From Hygrocybe punicea (taxonomy: Eukaryota > Basidiomycota > Agaricomycetes > Agaricales > Hygrophoraceae): DNA of 64,000 nucleotides. The notes under the pieces are model-generated. The model was not told the DNA's origin. It searched no databases and worked only from the letters and a program-made list of their open reading frames with translations. The position numbers and the translations under genes are program-made. The first letter of the stretch is position 1. Each line of letters starts with the position of its first letter. This document shows positions 1 to 12,599 of the stretch, in pieces. The stretch lies in the NCBI GenBank assembly GCA_963556145.1, contig OY744464.1, forward strand, positions 7,539,508 to 7,603,507, written 5' to 3'.

Positions 1-231
1 ATCCCAAGGGATAAAATAAATGTCCCAAGGGATAAAATAAATATCCCAAGGGATAAAACAAATATCCCCAGAGATAAAGTAAATAGCCCAAGGGATGAAA
101 TAAATATCCCAAGGGACGGAATAAATATCCCCAGGGATAAAGTAAATAGCCCAAGGGATAAAATAAATATCCCAAGGGATGAAATAAATATCCCAAGGGA
201 CAAAATAAATATCCCAAGGGATGGAATTACA
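1..231. repeat. 21-bp tandem repeat array
   Basis: About eleven head-to-tail copies of a 21-bp unit of the form aTCCCAAGGGATaaaataaat. The first copies are almost identical and later ones vary (CCCCAGAG, GGGACGG). Each unit holds the palindrome ATCCCAAGGGAT. The array runs off the left edge of the window, so its true length is unknown. Seen directly; no function is proposed. Confidence 0.9.
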
Positions 232-607
232 GTCCCTAGGCCTTTTAATCTATGCACACAAATATTTTCATAATTTTACCTATTTTATTTACAATGTTAT
301 AGCCATTTTTCAAAAAACATCAGCTTGAGCTGAGGCAACACCTGGTTGAGAATATATCCCAGGAAAATATATATTCTCCCTGATGGTATTATAATATGTC
401 CCATGGGATGATATTTCAGGCCATGATCCTTTGTCAAAATCATCCCTTGGTCTTCTTTGGAAATTGTCCCTAGGGATAAAAATATAACCCTATGCTTGCC
501 TACAGTCAGAATGTCCCTGGGGCAATAAATTGTCCTTGGGAGTACCATGGTTATATGAACACTTAGATGGAACACCTACAGAGTTGTGTTACATCTAGTT
601 AGTTGGG
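232..607. other. Non-genic, scattered CCC..GGG palindromes
   Basis: AT-rich DNA with degenerate derivatives of the neighbouring array motif (CCCATGGGAT near 400, CCCTAGGGAT near 470, several TCCCTGGG). No convincing coding sequence is visible. It probably belongs to the same decayed repeat as the 21-bp array. Confidence 0.4.
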
Positions 608-1564
608 GCTAGGTGGTTGACTGAAGTGGTCTGAATGGGAAGATCACCTTGATCAAGAAGCATATCAACCGGTTCACAATGCGCTTAGAGCCGGCATAAA
701 TTTATTGATGAAGTACTACCACTGGGCTGATGACACAAACGTCTGTTTCATTGCCCACGGTACATTCTCTAGTTCATATCAAGTCTCAGGTCTGACACTG
801 TTTATTAGTCCTTGACCCTGTACTCAAGCTTGATTACCTCAATACTGCATGGGATCAGCAGTATCTGGACGTTGGAATGGAACAGTTTAAGTCTCAGGTA
901 GGTTCATTATTGTGTCGCCTGATGTGGCTGACATGTTTTCTCAGTTCCTCGTCTACAAAGCAAGACATGAAGCATCTCAGAAGAAATCTTCTGCAAGCAT
1001 GTTGGCATCCACACCGACAGGTATGGTATTGTGCCTGATAATATTTCACAAACTGATGTCATCTTTAGCTCTGTCCTCAATGGATTCATGGATGGAATCT
1101 CTAATTAAGAAAAAGCAGAAGAACATGGCCCACTCTATGCTTCCTTCACAAACAGTTCCGGAGAATCTAGATATATTTGAGGAGCTGCACCGCTATCTTA
1201 GGCAAACGCGGCTGAGACGAGAAGAGTGCCCAAATCCTATTCCATGGTGGGGGGTAAGTAGTACTGTCTTTATTGTGTTTAGAGAGTCTAACATTTATGT
1301 TAGCATCAACTTGAATACCCGGTCCTTTGGTCAATGGCCCATGACTATTTGGCAGTTCCAGCAACAACCTGCATCGCTGAGCGCTCATTTTCACTCTCAG
1401 CACGACCAGATGATCTGCGACGACGACAAATCAAGAAAGCCAAGTTTGGTGGTCTTCAGAAGCTCCGTGCTGGGTACTTGGATGGGAGGCTAAGTGTAGA
1501 GGGTGAGGTTATGAAGAAATACATTGGAGATTTTAATTTTGATGATGAAGAATACTTGGATTAG
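608..1564 (+). pseudogene. hAT-family transposase remnant
   Basis: Pieces of a hAT transposase C-terminal half can be read in shifted frames. Near 680-780 there is a segment with LLMKYYHWADDT. Near 812-898 there is LDYLNTAWDQQYL. 912-1255 is an open stretch ending in an EELHRYLRQ...WWG block. 1319-1564 holds the dimerisation region (MAHDYLAVPATTCIAERSFS then a KFGGLQKLRAGYLDGR block) with a stop codon at 1562-1564. The HDYLAVPAT..ERSFS signature is that of the hAT C-terminal dimerisation domain. A GT donor follows the WWG block at about 1255, so an intron probably lies between the last two pieces. Internal stops and frame changes show it is dead, and the N-terminal half with the BED finger and first catalytic residues was not found. 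Element ends were not identified. Confidence 0.8.
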
Positions 1565-2216
1565 TAGTAGTACTGACTATGAATATGGTTTTTGAACTTT
1601 TTGAGAAGAAGACCAGGGCTGGCCCTGACCCAGCCCTGATCTGGGGCCAGGGCCACTCAAAGGTGGACTGGATCTCAAGGGCCTGGACTGACCCCTGGAC
1701 AGGCTAAGTTGACATGAAGGGCAGTATGTGGGGGAGATCAATAAAATGTGCTAAAAAAAACTGTCAGCACATTTATATGGTCAGTGGGGACAAACCAGCA
1801 AAGACAGATGAATCCACCTTGCAATAATTGTTTCTGGCCTTGCATCTCAACATCCACCTGCACAAAATGGCCATAAGACTCCATGACATGGAATGAATGC
1901 TGCGAGATGTAATAAAAATGACACAGACACCAAGATGGTTGAAGCAAAGAGATGCCACAATAAACCTCTGGAAAAGGGCTGGTGTCCATGGCTACAATTA
2001 CACCCACAAAATAAACTTATATTATAGTCACTGGCTTCGTGTATGTGTATATACAATGGTGTATGGTGCACCACAACTTTGAGAATAGTGACACAGGACT
2101 ATGTAGCAAAGAATACAAGAATATGGTCAGATTTGCATAGAGAAGCATATGAAATTTGAACAATCAACAGGCAATTACAAAGTAGCCAATGTGAGGCTTG
2201 TAGAAGCAATGCATAA
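1565..2216. other. Flank of hAT remnant, no gene seen
   Basis: 1609-1710 is rich in CCAGGG/CCCTGG and GGGCTGGCCC half-sites resembling the subterminal motifs of hAT elements, so it may be the 3' end of the dead element. The rest is AT-rich with only short, non-recognisable open frames. Confidence 0.3.
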
Positions 2217-2700
2217 GAAAAACCTTGAAAGCAAAATATCAGACATCAGCAACAGGATGGAGAAGATGTGAAGCACACAAAATACAAAATGATGGCAGTT
2301 GCCACCCCAGCAGTGCCACTGACAATATCCATGAGGAAAACCTTGAAAGCACAAGAGTGGACATCAACAACTGCATGCTGGAGAAGACATGGGACAATAC
2401 AAAGCACAAAATGCCACCCCAGCAGTGCTACTGACAGTATCCATGAGAAAAATCTTAAAAGCAAAGGAGCGGACATCAACAACAGGATGCCAGAGAAGTA
2501 GGACAATATGAAGTGCACCAAATACAAAATAATGACAATTGCCACCCAGTGCCACTGACAATGTGTCCATGAGATAAACCTTGAAAGCAAAAGAGTGGAC
2601 ATTAACAACAGGACACATGGGACAACACAAAGCACACAAAATGGCAATGATCACCAACATGACCCCAGTGGCACCACTGAAAGTTAGCCAAAGAATACTG
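2217..2700. repeat. Degenerate ~119-bp tandem repeat
   Basis: At least four copies anchored on AACCTTGAAAGCA...GTGGACATCAACAACAGGATG, starting near 2221, 2339, 2451 and 2577 (spacings 118, 112 and 126 bp). Each unit also carries the blocks CAAAATACAAAATGATGG and CAGTGCCACTGACA. Open frames here are by-products of the repetition. Confidence 0.8.
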
Positions 2701-4185
2701 AAGTCACTGGTTAAAATTGTCAATTTACAGAAGCCAATGACAAGAGAAATTTGCGGGAAAACTTGGAGCTCATACTATCCCCGGCACAAAAGTGAAAAAT
2801 ATCAAGATGATACAGCATTTCATGAAGGCAGAGCTTATGGGCAAAGCCCAAGAGGCTAAATAATAGACTCAGATCCCACTAAAATTCCCTCATGAATCAT
2901 CAAATCAAGCTTCCACAAAAGCAATGGACCAACATTACAATATACAAGGTGCCCATGAGTGAACCCTATGGCATGACTATTGGCTGAGTGCTAAAGCATA
3001 TGTAGGCAACACATTGGAGAAGTGAGCATCTGAGGAAGAAGGCACAGATGGCAATCATCAGCTGGCTAATGTGATCAAAGTGCATAACAGCATACCTAGT
3101 TTTGTGGGAAAATATTAAAACTTACACACCAGCATTGCAGGTGAGTGATTGGATGAAAACAGTTGACATAATAAGCTCTGAACAACCATCAACCTGGCAA
3201 ATTGTTGGAGCATCAATGGGCCAAGAACGTGCTGTAGAGGAGGCTGTATTCACAGTCTGGGGCATTGTCTGTGATATGGATCTCCCACCAGTCTTGGAAA
3301 AGCCTTCATGAGTGGAATGAACAATTTGTTGCAATTGAAGGGCCTTCTGAATGCTTGGGTCAGTGTTATGCCAGCATGCTATAAATTTATTAGACAGGGC
3401 CTTTCAATTACTGGCATGGGGACCACAGCTTTCACTGAAGCCATGACAGTGGCATGAGAAATATACTCACATTTTTATTGACAGTTCCCTGCTGGAAAAC
3501 TTGAGGGATGGAGTGTGGGAACACATGCAGGGCATGATGCATCTAGAGCAGAAGGATTAGCTGAACATGACGAGGTGGAACACACACTTTCTCAGAGCCA
3601 AGACATGCATTCTTTACTTTGAGATGGGGAAAGACAGTGTCAAGGTTGTCTGCGAAATAAAATTCTCAGAATTTCAAGACTACAACATATATATAGTATG
3701 TTAGCTGATGCAATTTGAAATTGCACAACTTGTTTAGTGGGCCAGTGCTGTGCATGGCATGAACAAGTTCTTTTTTCTGTGTTTTTGCACAAAACATGTG
3801 GAATAATCCTGAAATCGTTGGAATTTAAATGTGTATAGTTTTTACCAGCATCAATAACAGATTTCACTTGAAATATATAATTATCAATGAAGACAATATA
3901 TGTATCTTATGATACCATATTGAATTATGTGTTTTAAATGACTATATCAGCATATCATCTGATTTTAGCCTATTTTTGCTTAATTGGCTGATATTGTCCT
4001 ATACAGAGCCTAGAGGGAATGGGGAAAAGCAGGAGTAGTAGAAACACAACACAGTAGAATGAAATAATATGCACTAGCAGATGATGTATCATAAACACAT
4101 TGCATTAGATTTTAGAGATATATTTGGAAATTGATTATATAATATTTAATTTCTATGTAATAATGAAATACAAATAAATATACTG
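2701..4185. other. Non-genic stretch, no recognised gene
   Basis: Only short open frames are present (the longest protein-like one is 3102-3311, reading ...WENIKTYTPALQVSDWMKT...), interrupted by stops, and I recognise no family. 3640-4150 is AT-rich. It may be decayed transposon sequence. Confidence 0.3.
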
Positions 4186-4189
4186 GTCA

Positions 4190-4950
4190 AAAAATGGAGA
4201 GCCTGAGCCTTCTGACCTTGTGTTTTCAACAGAAACAGGATACAAAGGGGTGTACGTGACCCAGCAGTGTGGGATGAGGTGTCCTGGTAGATGAAAAAGG
4301 GTGGTTGGTGGTGGTGGTTGGGCAAACAGCCAGAATGCGAAGTCCTGTGACCCCCCAACCGCTCATTTCGAACAGAAACAGAGTGTGGGGGTGTAGACTG
4401 ATGGGGAGTGGTTAAAAATGGGCGAGTGGGGGTGTCCTGGTAGTTGAAAAAAGGGGGTTAGTGGTGGTTGGGCAGACAGCCAGAGCGTGAGGGCCTGAAA
4501 GCCCCCAACTGCTCATTTTCCACACTAACAAGGTGTGGGGGGTGTAGACTGGCTGTGGGTGGTCGAAAATGGCGCATGACAGGGTGTCTTGGTAGTTGAA
4601 ACAGGGGGGTTGGTGGTGGTTGTGCAGACACAGATGGAATGTGAAATCCTGAGACCTCCAAACCACTCATTTTCAACAGAAACAGAGCACAATGTAGACC
4701 GGCCAGGGGTGGTTGAAAACAGGGGGTTGAGGTTTGGACACAGAGCGGCGAGGTGACAGGAGTGGGGCCTCCCACTTCTCGTTGTCAATGTAAACGGCAC
4801 ATCAGGGGTCTATTTGAGATGGGGGTGGTCGAAAATGGGTGTGTAAGGAGGTGCTGTGGGTGTGGAATGAGTGAGGGTGGGGGGTTTGAGTAAAGGGTGG
4901 CGAGGCGATGGTTTTGTGGGCCCTGAGCTCTTGTTTTGGACACAGAGGAG
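4190..4950. repeat. 152-bp G-rich tandem repeat
   Basis: The block GTCCTGGTAG(A/T)TGAAA occurs at 4281, 4434 and (as GTCTTGGTAG) 4586, a spacing of 153 and 152 bp. Each unit also contains GGTTGGTGGTGGTTG, CATTTTCAACAGAAACAG and GGTGTAGACTG. More diverged copies continue to about 4950. The strand shown is G-rich with many GGGG runs. Minus-strand open frames are artefacts of the repeat. Confidence 0.85.
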
Positions 4951-4960
4951 ATGCCAGGAG

Positions 4961-5161
4961 TAGTGTTGCCTCAACTCAGCTGGTCAGAAAAAGCTGATCC
5001 CGGTTCTGCATTTCTGATGCACAACCAAGTTTCTCATAGGCCTATAATTGGAAGATATAGGCAATATCTTCCAATTATAGGCCTATGAGAAACTTGGTTG
5101 TGCATCAGAAATGCAGAACCGGGATCAGCTTTTTCTGACCAGCTGAGTTGAGGCAACACTA
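4961..5161. mobile_element. hAT-like foldback MITE (98-bp arms)
   Basis: A near-perfect palindrome. The left arm 4961-5058 is the reverse complement of 5064-5161, with a 5-nt loop (AGGCA). It starts TAGTGTTGCC and ends GGCAACACTA, the same TAGTGTTG ends as the two larger hAT elements in this window. The 8-bp flanks are GCCAGGAG (4953-4960) and GCCAGGAC (5162-5169), an 8-bp target duplication with one mismatch, as expected for the hAT superfamily. It has no coding capacity. A transcript through it would fold into a 98-bp duplex. Confidence 0.9.
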
Positions 5162-5169
5162 GCCAGGAC

Positions 5170-5995
5170 CAGGAGTGTAGTCGAGTTGTGGTGGTTGAAA
5201 ACAGGTGGCTTGGATGATCACATCAGGCCAGGTCAAAATCCCTGGGATGATGTGTCTTGACTGGTGAAAAAGTCGGGGGAGCCATAGAAGTGTGAGTAAC
5301 CCATGACTCAATATGACAAGTTCCTTTCGCAATCATTTTTCGTGTCATGGAAATATTTTTTCTCATTCTTCTGAGCAGCATTCAATTTTTTACAACTATA
5401 AATGCCATATTCATGAAAATATTTGAGGACAAAGTTGAGAAAATCGAGACTACTCATCATTTTTCTCAAAAAAAACCAGTAAGATTTTAGAATTTGGCAT
5501 GATGGGTGATTTCAAAAATTAATCAATCAATTGATTAATTAATTAATTAACTATGGACAATCTCCCTGGACTCGTAAGAATTTAGGGAACAACTCATAAC
5601 ATAGAAGCCATGGAGCAGATTAACATTATATAATAGAGTCACAAAAGCAAATGAATTTATCCTGATCATCTAACTCTATATACAAAGAATATTTTCCAAA
5701 GTGTGATACATTGATTGTAATTGGTGAAGTGTTTGATGCCAGCTGCTGGAAATGTTTGAAATACGGTGTAGATGCGGGTTCTTGGTGGCTTCGGAACAAT
5801 AAAAGATAATGATCCTAACCAGAGGGGTGTCAGCGTAGAAGTGATGGTGGATAAGTCAGTGTTGGGAATAGTAGTAAAAAAAAGGGAATGTAAGTAAAAG
5901 TAAAGCCGCCGTGTAAAACTAGAGAAATAACGATGAATCCGGCGATGAATGGACTGAAAACGGATAAATAACAAAGAACCCAACGATGCCGACGA
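5170..5995. other. Non-genic stretch
   Basis: AT-rich sequence with a TTAATCAATCAATTGATTAATTAATTAA-like simple tract at 5518-5550. Minus-strand hydrophobic open frames (5666-5983, 5830-6069) have no recognisable domain. No gene is supported. Confidence 0.3.
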
Positions 5996-5999
5996 TGTC

Positions 6000-6030
6000 G
6001 GGTACGGCGGGTCGGGTCGGGTCGGGTCGG
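6000..6030. repeat. (GGGTC)n microsatellite
   Basis: A run of GGGTC units (GGCGGGTCGGGTCGGGTC...) of about five copies. It is not a telomere repeat. A related loose series GTTGGGTTATGTTGGGTTATG lies at 6527-6550. Confidence 0.8.
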
Positions 6031-7555
6031 AAACAATGAATGAATATATGGGAACAATGATAAAGACAATGAAGTGGACTATAAAAAGCTAAGGGTCTAC
6101 GTGGACAAGCATTTGATAAAAGGCCATTCTGACTAAAGGGAAACGGGGACTAATGGTACTCTCTCTTTTTTGTACAGTTGTCGGGGACCATTTTTATAGT
6201 ACAGGAGTGAGTAATCTACTTTCGGACATGTCTATTTCGGCTGATGGCAAGCTACAAAGAAAGGTTGGAATGGGGATGTGGAAAGGGGGGTTGCAAAGCA
6301 ATGAAGACAGGAATATGGAGGGGAAAATGAATATGCAAGGAAAAGATCTAAAAAGTCCTACATATCTCCGAAAGGATGAGGGGATGCACAAATAAGGTAA
6401 ATCCGAAGTCAGGGATTGAGTCCGATGAGATCCATCTCCTATAATTAAAACTCCGGGGCTTCTGAGGCTGCTGGATTTGGTCCAAAAGTGGCTGTGATGA
6501 AGTGGCATACGTCAGGTCACGTCATGTTGGGTTATGTTGGGTTATGTCAGGTTACTTCGGGTTCGAATGTGAGTTGAACGGAGGCATTGGGTTCATCTGG
6601 ATTCGTGATATATTGACAATACGGACTCAGAGGGATGTTGAGTCTCTACAACGGCATTGTATTTAAAAGAAAAGGAACAAACCTAATGTGAGGGCGAGTT
6701 ATAATGACCAGCTTCATAAGAACAGTGATCGAATCACCAGATTCCAGCAGCTTTACAATGTTCTGGGGCATTGTTGCAGATCGCACCTGTCCTCTTTGCG
6801 CATCTGCAAAGCATGATTCAGGTTTCCGATCGTCCGCAAAGAAAGACACGGATGTAAATTCGGCATTGACACATCTGGACACTGAGTTGAAGAGATTGTT
6901 CCATGTTAATTTAAACAACACGTACTGTGAGGATTTTGAACAGTAATACCAATTAATAAGCCCAAATGATGTAATAACAATGGGAGAAAATGGCTTTGAA
7001 GCAAACATTGTCATGACCCCAAATGGTTTTGGGTGTAATGTCATGGGTTTACCATCGCACCACAGACTTAAATATTTAAGTGCAAAACTATGGATGTACA
7101 CCTACACTCATTAGTACCCATTCTATGCCTTTCCACATTATGCATGCTAGTGACACAGACACAAATAGCATATATGCTTACCTTTATATCATTTATTATG
7201 GCTTCACTAGCAATGCCCAGACCTAGCCATTTATGTATGGTGCACAGAGGCACATCCCCCACTCATTAGTATTTATTATATATTTCTCTGTATTGTGCAT
7301 GCAAGGAGACAAGCCCAACTAGCGTTCTTACCTATACTAGCAGTAATGGATTGATTACAAATCTTGTTTACTTGTATTGATCAAAAGCGGCTCAGCTAGA
7401 TAATGGAAAATGATAAGATGTGAACAAGAGGATGATAAGATAATGATAAGATAGGATGCATCAGAGAGTGATTGTGATAGTCTGCTTACATAAAGACAAT
7501 GGAGGTCTATTGTTTTAAACAGTCCAAATAGAGATAGAGCCCATTGTTCACAGCC
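6031..7555. other. No recognised gene
   Basis: Several 80-150 codon open frames exist on both strands (for example minus 6646-7101) but none shows a family signature, codon pattern or splice structure that I can defend. Treated as decayed repeat DNA. Confidence 0.25.
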
Positions 7556-7564
7556 TCTTTGATG

Positions 7565-7960
7565 CCATCCATTGTTCTCATGACTCAGTCCTATTGTTCT
7601 CACTTTCCCATTGTTCTCAGTCCCCCATTGTTCTCCAACAGTATAAATAGGGCCCCCAAATTCCAGTAGTCAGTAGGATTTCCCCCCTCACCACTCAGTA
7701 GTCAGTCTTAGTCTGGGTTCACACAGTGTGTTCCCTCATTCTATTAGTACTAGTAGTTACTCAGTGTAGTAGCTAGTGCTTGTAATCTACCCCAGTTCAC
7801 TCTCATTCTAGTATTCTGTGAGATCCCCTTGTCAGCAAGGAGAATTCACTTAGTTCACTCAGTCCAATCAATTCATTAGTCAGCATTAGTCAGCTAGATA
7901 CACTTCTAAGGTTAAGGTTTCATCCTAAACAAAACAGAGTATTCAAAAGGTATTAAAGAT
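7565..7960 (+). promoter_or_regulatory. Promoter-like region, possible old LTR
   Basis: Four spaced copies of (C/T)ATTGTTCTC at about 7571, 7591, 7609 and 7627 are followed by a good TATA element (TATAAATAGGGC at 7643). A long stretch with many short CAGTAGTCAGT-like repeats follows. This layout resembles the U3/R region of an LTR. No matching second LTR or target duplication was found, so the LTR reading is an inference. Confidence 0.35.
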
Positions 7961-8589
7961 ATCCCTGAACTAGTAGCCAATGTGTGTTTGAAGCTTCGGA
8001 TTTAAGTCAGATATTAGAATACCCAGAGATACTTTTGATTGAATGGGCCCTGTAACCAAAACAATTCATATTAAATTGGTGAATATTGCAATCAGCATTC
8101 ATTAAATCCATGTTTGATATTCCAGTAGTGAATATATATTATTTCAGTACATCACGCTTATCAACCATCATCCACACCCATTCAAAGTCTCACTTCTTAA
8201 TTGAAGAGACCTCACTATTACATTCTATTGAATCATATACCTACAAACCCCTTCCTGCTAGGTTATTTAGATATTAGAAACCCATGAACAACAAGAAGGT
8301 ACCTGAACAAAGTCAACTCCGGTAATTCTTGGTGAAACAAACATTCACATAACAACGTGCAAGTGGATGTAAATTCAATACTTAAGTCAGCCTTGATTTC
8401 AATATTTAATTTAGCGTTGAATTCAAACTCGATTGAAAATTCAGATTCACTATTCAATTAATTATTCAATTCAACTTTGAATGCAGTGATGACTCGATTC
8501 ATGAACACAAGGTGACTTGAGAGTTATGTGAATTTATAATTGGAAGATGTAATGGATAACAAATAGAATATAATGGATCAACTAATTTT

Positions 8590-9135
8590 GAATAAGTTTT
8601 TAATGGATGGATCTTAAAGTAAGTCATAAAATTAAATACAGAAGTTTGAAACACCCAACTCTCCTGCAATGTCTTTTATTTGGTACAATATTTCAGAATT
8701 CATCTTCAATGTTAATATGATTTCATCACTCAACCAAATAGGGTATTTGAATGTTCGAATGATCACGTGATCGCAGTGATGTTTGAATGTTCAAATAATC
8801 ATGTGACTCACATGATCAATGAATAAATCTATTTGAATGCTCAAAGAAAAAGAACATGATTGATCAAATAACAGTTAGTTGAATCAGTGTTTAATGGATG
8901 GATCGTAAAGTGACTGACGAAATTAACTAAAGAAGTTTTAAACACCTAACTCTCCTGCAATGTCTTTTATTCTGAAAAAGATTTCAGAAGTCATCATCAT
9001 GGTTTCAATTTTAATATGATTTCATCACTTTACCAAATAAAGGGTATTTGAATGTTCGAATCATGGGATCGAAGATGGTTTGAACTTTCGAATAATCACG
9101 TGACTCACGTGATCGAATAAATGTGTTTGAATACT
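8590..9135. repeat. Two-copy ~291-bp direct repeat
   Basis: The block TTTAATGGATGGATC(T/G)TAAAGT...ACTCTCCTGCAATGTCTTTTATT...GATTTCATCACT...GGGTATTTGAATGTTCGAA occurs twice. The CTCCTGCAATG anchors are at 8661 and 8952. Each copy ends in a cluster of GATCACGTGATC / AATCACGTGACTCACGTGATC, so E-box-like CACGTG palindromes are concentrated at 8760-8820 and 9097-9115. Confidence 0.75.
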
Positions 9136-10985
9136 CAAATAATCATGCGAATCACAAGTCCGGTGGAATATCTTATTTTATTATGCTTGCTTAGAGAGTT
9201 GATTAGTGCAAAGAACATTGGATTGACTAAATGATTGCTGTCTTGAAAATAGAAGAATAGTTCTTTTGAAAAACGTGCATTAGAGAAATCTTCAGCAACA
9301 ACTTAATTCAGGGGGATATTAACTTGACAAAACCATAACTCTGTATATCTAAACTTTATTCATATTGTTGAAAATTAGGCAAAGTTCTTGAACTTGCCAG
9401 CACCATGATGTGATATGAACATCGCTTTCTCATTTTTCCCAAGCTTCAGCAATTCATGCATTGATGAATGCCACAATGGTATAATTTCCAAAAGTTTCTG
9501 AAAATGCAAATGCATTTTTACCTGGTGGATATATCATGTTGAATGGACTTAATTTAAACATTTGTCATGCAAGAACATAATGAAATGTGTGTGAATATGA
9601 CCTGCGAGAACATTTGAATATTCAAGTGATCATGTGACTTTCACATCTTAAAGCTTGTAAGTTAGTCAACACATTATACATGTGTTAGTGGAGGTATCTT
9701 TTTGATGGAGAACTTCCATGAGATGCATGCCTGGTTGTTGCTCATAGGGGAGATAGACCCCACCTCACTAAGGTGCAACTATGCACCACAAACTCCACAT
9801 TCGCTCACCATTGTTGAAATTTTGATCAACAAATAAATAATTCATCCTTAAAGTAATCCATAGAACTCAGTTTTAAACGCCCTGATTGCTTGATCCAAAG
9901 CAGAAATCAGACAGTTATTGCATTGCTGGGGAAGGAAGTTGTTCTTTTAACAAAAATTCGGCAACTAAGAATAAATTAGGTTACATTCATAATTCCATTG
10001 ACTTTGGGATATGAAGAATTTGCAGTAACTTCTGAAGTTTTCAACACAACATGTCAAAATCAGAGTTTGAGTACTGGAAAACATGTCCAAGACTTGGCCT
10101 TAAGAGGATGGAAATCAACATTATTCAATGTGATATATGATATGTCTGCCAAATAATGCAATGCTGACACCAGAATGCACCAACTAAAGTAGAGCTGACT
10201 CAATAGCTATGACAAGGAAATGATAGAATCTTGTGATTTTGTGACTGTGGGAAAGTATTTCCTTTTTGGCTCAAATTCCGCAAGTCAGATTGCTTCACAA
10301 TGGACTATCATTTTTATTTCCCACAGTTAGAAATGATTTCACACGGCTTATGGAAATAAGTTCTCACAACTTGTAAAATCAGTGTTAGCGACAATTTCGT
10401 CATTGGCAGAAAATGACCACATAAAACGATTCCCTTAATGGGACTCGTAACAACTTCAAGATGTTAACCTGTGCTCCATGCAATTGCATTGCTTGATAGC
10501 ACATTCACTCAGGAGCAAATATCTTAACAAACAGGTTAGTAGTAAAAGTCAAGTGAGCAGGATGCTATGAGAAAACATTTATTGACACAGGTTGCTGATG
10601 TGAAGCTGACACTGAAATGAAGGGTTGGGTTCCAATGATGTGGACCGAAGCAAAGAGAGCTGCATCAAACCAAATGGAAGTTGGATGATGTCCTCTCACT
10701 GCAATTTTGCAAGTATAATGTAATCCTTTAAATATATATTGGGACTATCTTGTCTTCACATTTCATTCTTTGGTTGTGCCAATCAGAGTTACTGCTAAGC
10801 ATGAGTGACTGCCAGTAGAGGAGAGTTGATAAACACAAACAAACTTGGCATTTGCTGCAATGATAGATGGCTGGCTGAAAATTGGCACATCAGGTCGATA
10901 TAAGACCAAGACCTAAAAATACTTTTAGGACTTGGAACCAATATGTATTGCACCCATATTGGTCTGTAGCTATGGTGGTAATTCT
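9136..10985. other. AT-rich, nothing recognised
   Basis: About 1.85 kb without a supportable gene on either strand. A short inverted pair CTGTGGGAAA / TTTCCCACAG lies at 10245 and 10319. I see no other organised feature. Confidence 0.3.
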
Positions 10986-10999
10986 GTCATTTGAGAGGT

Positions 11000-12480
11000 G
11001 AAGGGGGAACTGGCTCCAAAGTAGTGTGTGGCTTTCTGGAACCGGAACCCATTCCAGATGTGCTCAAATCGAGCAGATCTGGAATTGGAATTGGAATCAG
11101 ATGTGCCCTTACAAAATCCATGAGTTTAGTAATTGTATTAGATATGTTATATGAAAAGGCTGAGAAAACATCGACATCAGCCTTGAGGTGGGCTTAATGT
11201 TTGAAGGGATGGTCCAGCCAAATACTATTTGCTGAGTGACAGTTAGAATATGGTGAAAGCTATGTCCACCAATATCTACCAATATATTCATGAGTTTTCC
11301 AAATTTTGACATGTTATAAGCAAATGTCAAAAAACATTGGCCTCAGCCTCAGCCTTGGTTTTGCAATTTACCCATGGGTCTGGCCAGCTCACATTGGCTG
11401 AGTGACAGTTAGTACACGATGGCTTCTATGTCCACCAATATATTCATGAGTTTTCTGATTGAATATTTACATTAGCAACAGTAATCACATCAGAATGGGC
11501 ATAGACACAGTCCTCAGCATCGGCCTTGGCCTTGGCATCAGTATCAACATTACCATCCCAATGAACATACTTGCTGAGTGATCATTACAATGCCATTGGA
11601 GTTAGTATATTTATTAGCAGCAGCTGCAATAGTAGCCCAAGCATGAACATCAGCTCGGCATTGGCATTGGCACTGGCCTTAGTGTCAGTCTTAGCATTGG
11701 CAAAGCAGCATTTGCTACTACATTTATATCTGTATAAAGGTTAGGCAGTGAACATTGGGCCAACCAACCAACACTGGACTCACCCCAATGCCAATGCCAA
11801 TGCTGATGCTGATGCTGATGTTGAGGCTGATGCTGTAATGGGACCTGCTTATAATGCACCTAATACAATGGGTAAACACCTGGATTTATGTGTGATCACA
11901 GGTAGTAGGTTTCACTTGGCCATTATTAGCTGGCTGAACCAATGGTTCATACAATACCTATGCCAAGGCTAAGGCCGATGATTTGCTTATAACATGGCAA
12001 ATACCTTCGGAAAGCTCAACAATATATTGGTGGACACAGATTAAATCATGTACCAACTGTCACTCAGCCAACATTGGCTGGCCAGACCAAATTGAACTGC
12101 AAAACCAAAGCTGAGGCTGAGGCTGAGGCTGATATTTTTTGGCATTTTCTTATAGCATGTCAAATACCTCCGGAAAGCTCATGGCCATATTCATGGACAT
12201 ATATTAATTCATGTACTAACTTCCACCCAGCCAACAGGAGCTGGCCAGACCCATGGTTCAATTGCCAAACAAAAGCCAAGGCCAAGGCCAATGTTTTTTG
12301 GCATTTGATTACTACATGTCAAATACTGCCAATACTGTTGTAAGAACCCCTTAGCCATGGCATTGATGAGATTGAATGTGGATGAGATTGAATGTGGATG
12401 CTGATGTTGTTGATAATGCTGATGCTGATGCTGATGCTGATTGAAATGCTGGTACCATGCCCATGTCCATGTTCATGTTA
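11000..12480. repeat. Inverted clusters of a ~166-bp repeat
   Basis: A roughly 166-bp unit containing CTGAGTGACAGTTAG...TATGTCCACCAATATATTCATGAG...GACATG(C)TATAAG occurs as tandem copies near 11225-11475. It recurs in the opposite orientation near 11960-12330 (GGCAAATACCTTCGGAAAGCTC...CATGTACCAACTGTCACTCAGCC). Between and beside them are hexamer tracts built from GCTGAG/GCTGAT/GCCAAT (11520-11700, 11788-11835, 12110-12135, 12285-12294, 12395-12442). These tracts create Ala-Glu-Ala-Asp open frames that I regard as spurious. Confidence 0.7.
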
Positions 12481-12599
12481 TTACTGCAACTACTACTAGT
12501 GCAAATATTGATTCCGGTACCTAGTCCTATAACCAATATGTACTAAAACACCTTCAAAGATCCTCAGGAAGTGTATTAATGATATATCATCTGCTGGAG

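Noticed and set aside
1..231. CRISPR-like array
   Set aside because: Units are contiguous 21-mers with no unique spacers, and the genome is eukaryotic.
6000..6030. Telomere-like repeat
   Set aside because: GGGTC units do not match the TTAGGG fungal telomere repeat and the tract is only about 30 bp.
6646..7101. 151-codon minus-strand frame
   Set aside because: No recognisable motif and the plus strand is also partly open; insufficient support for a gene.
10245..10328. Short inverted pair CTGTGGGAAA/TTTCCCACAG as a MITE
   Set aside because: Only 10 bp with no target duplication; likely chance.
11748..12343. Ala-Glu/Ala-Asp repeat proteins
   Set aside because: Produced by GCTGAG/GCTGAT hexamers inside a non-coding satellite; no start context or splice support.
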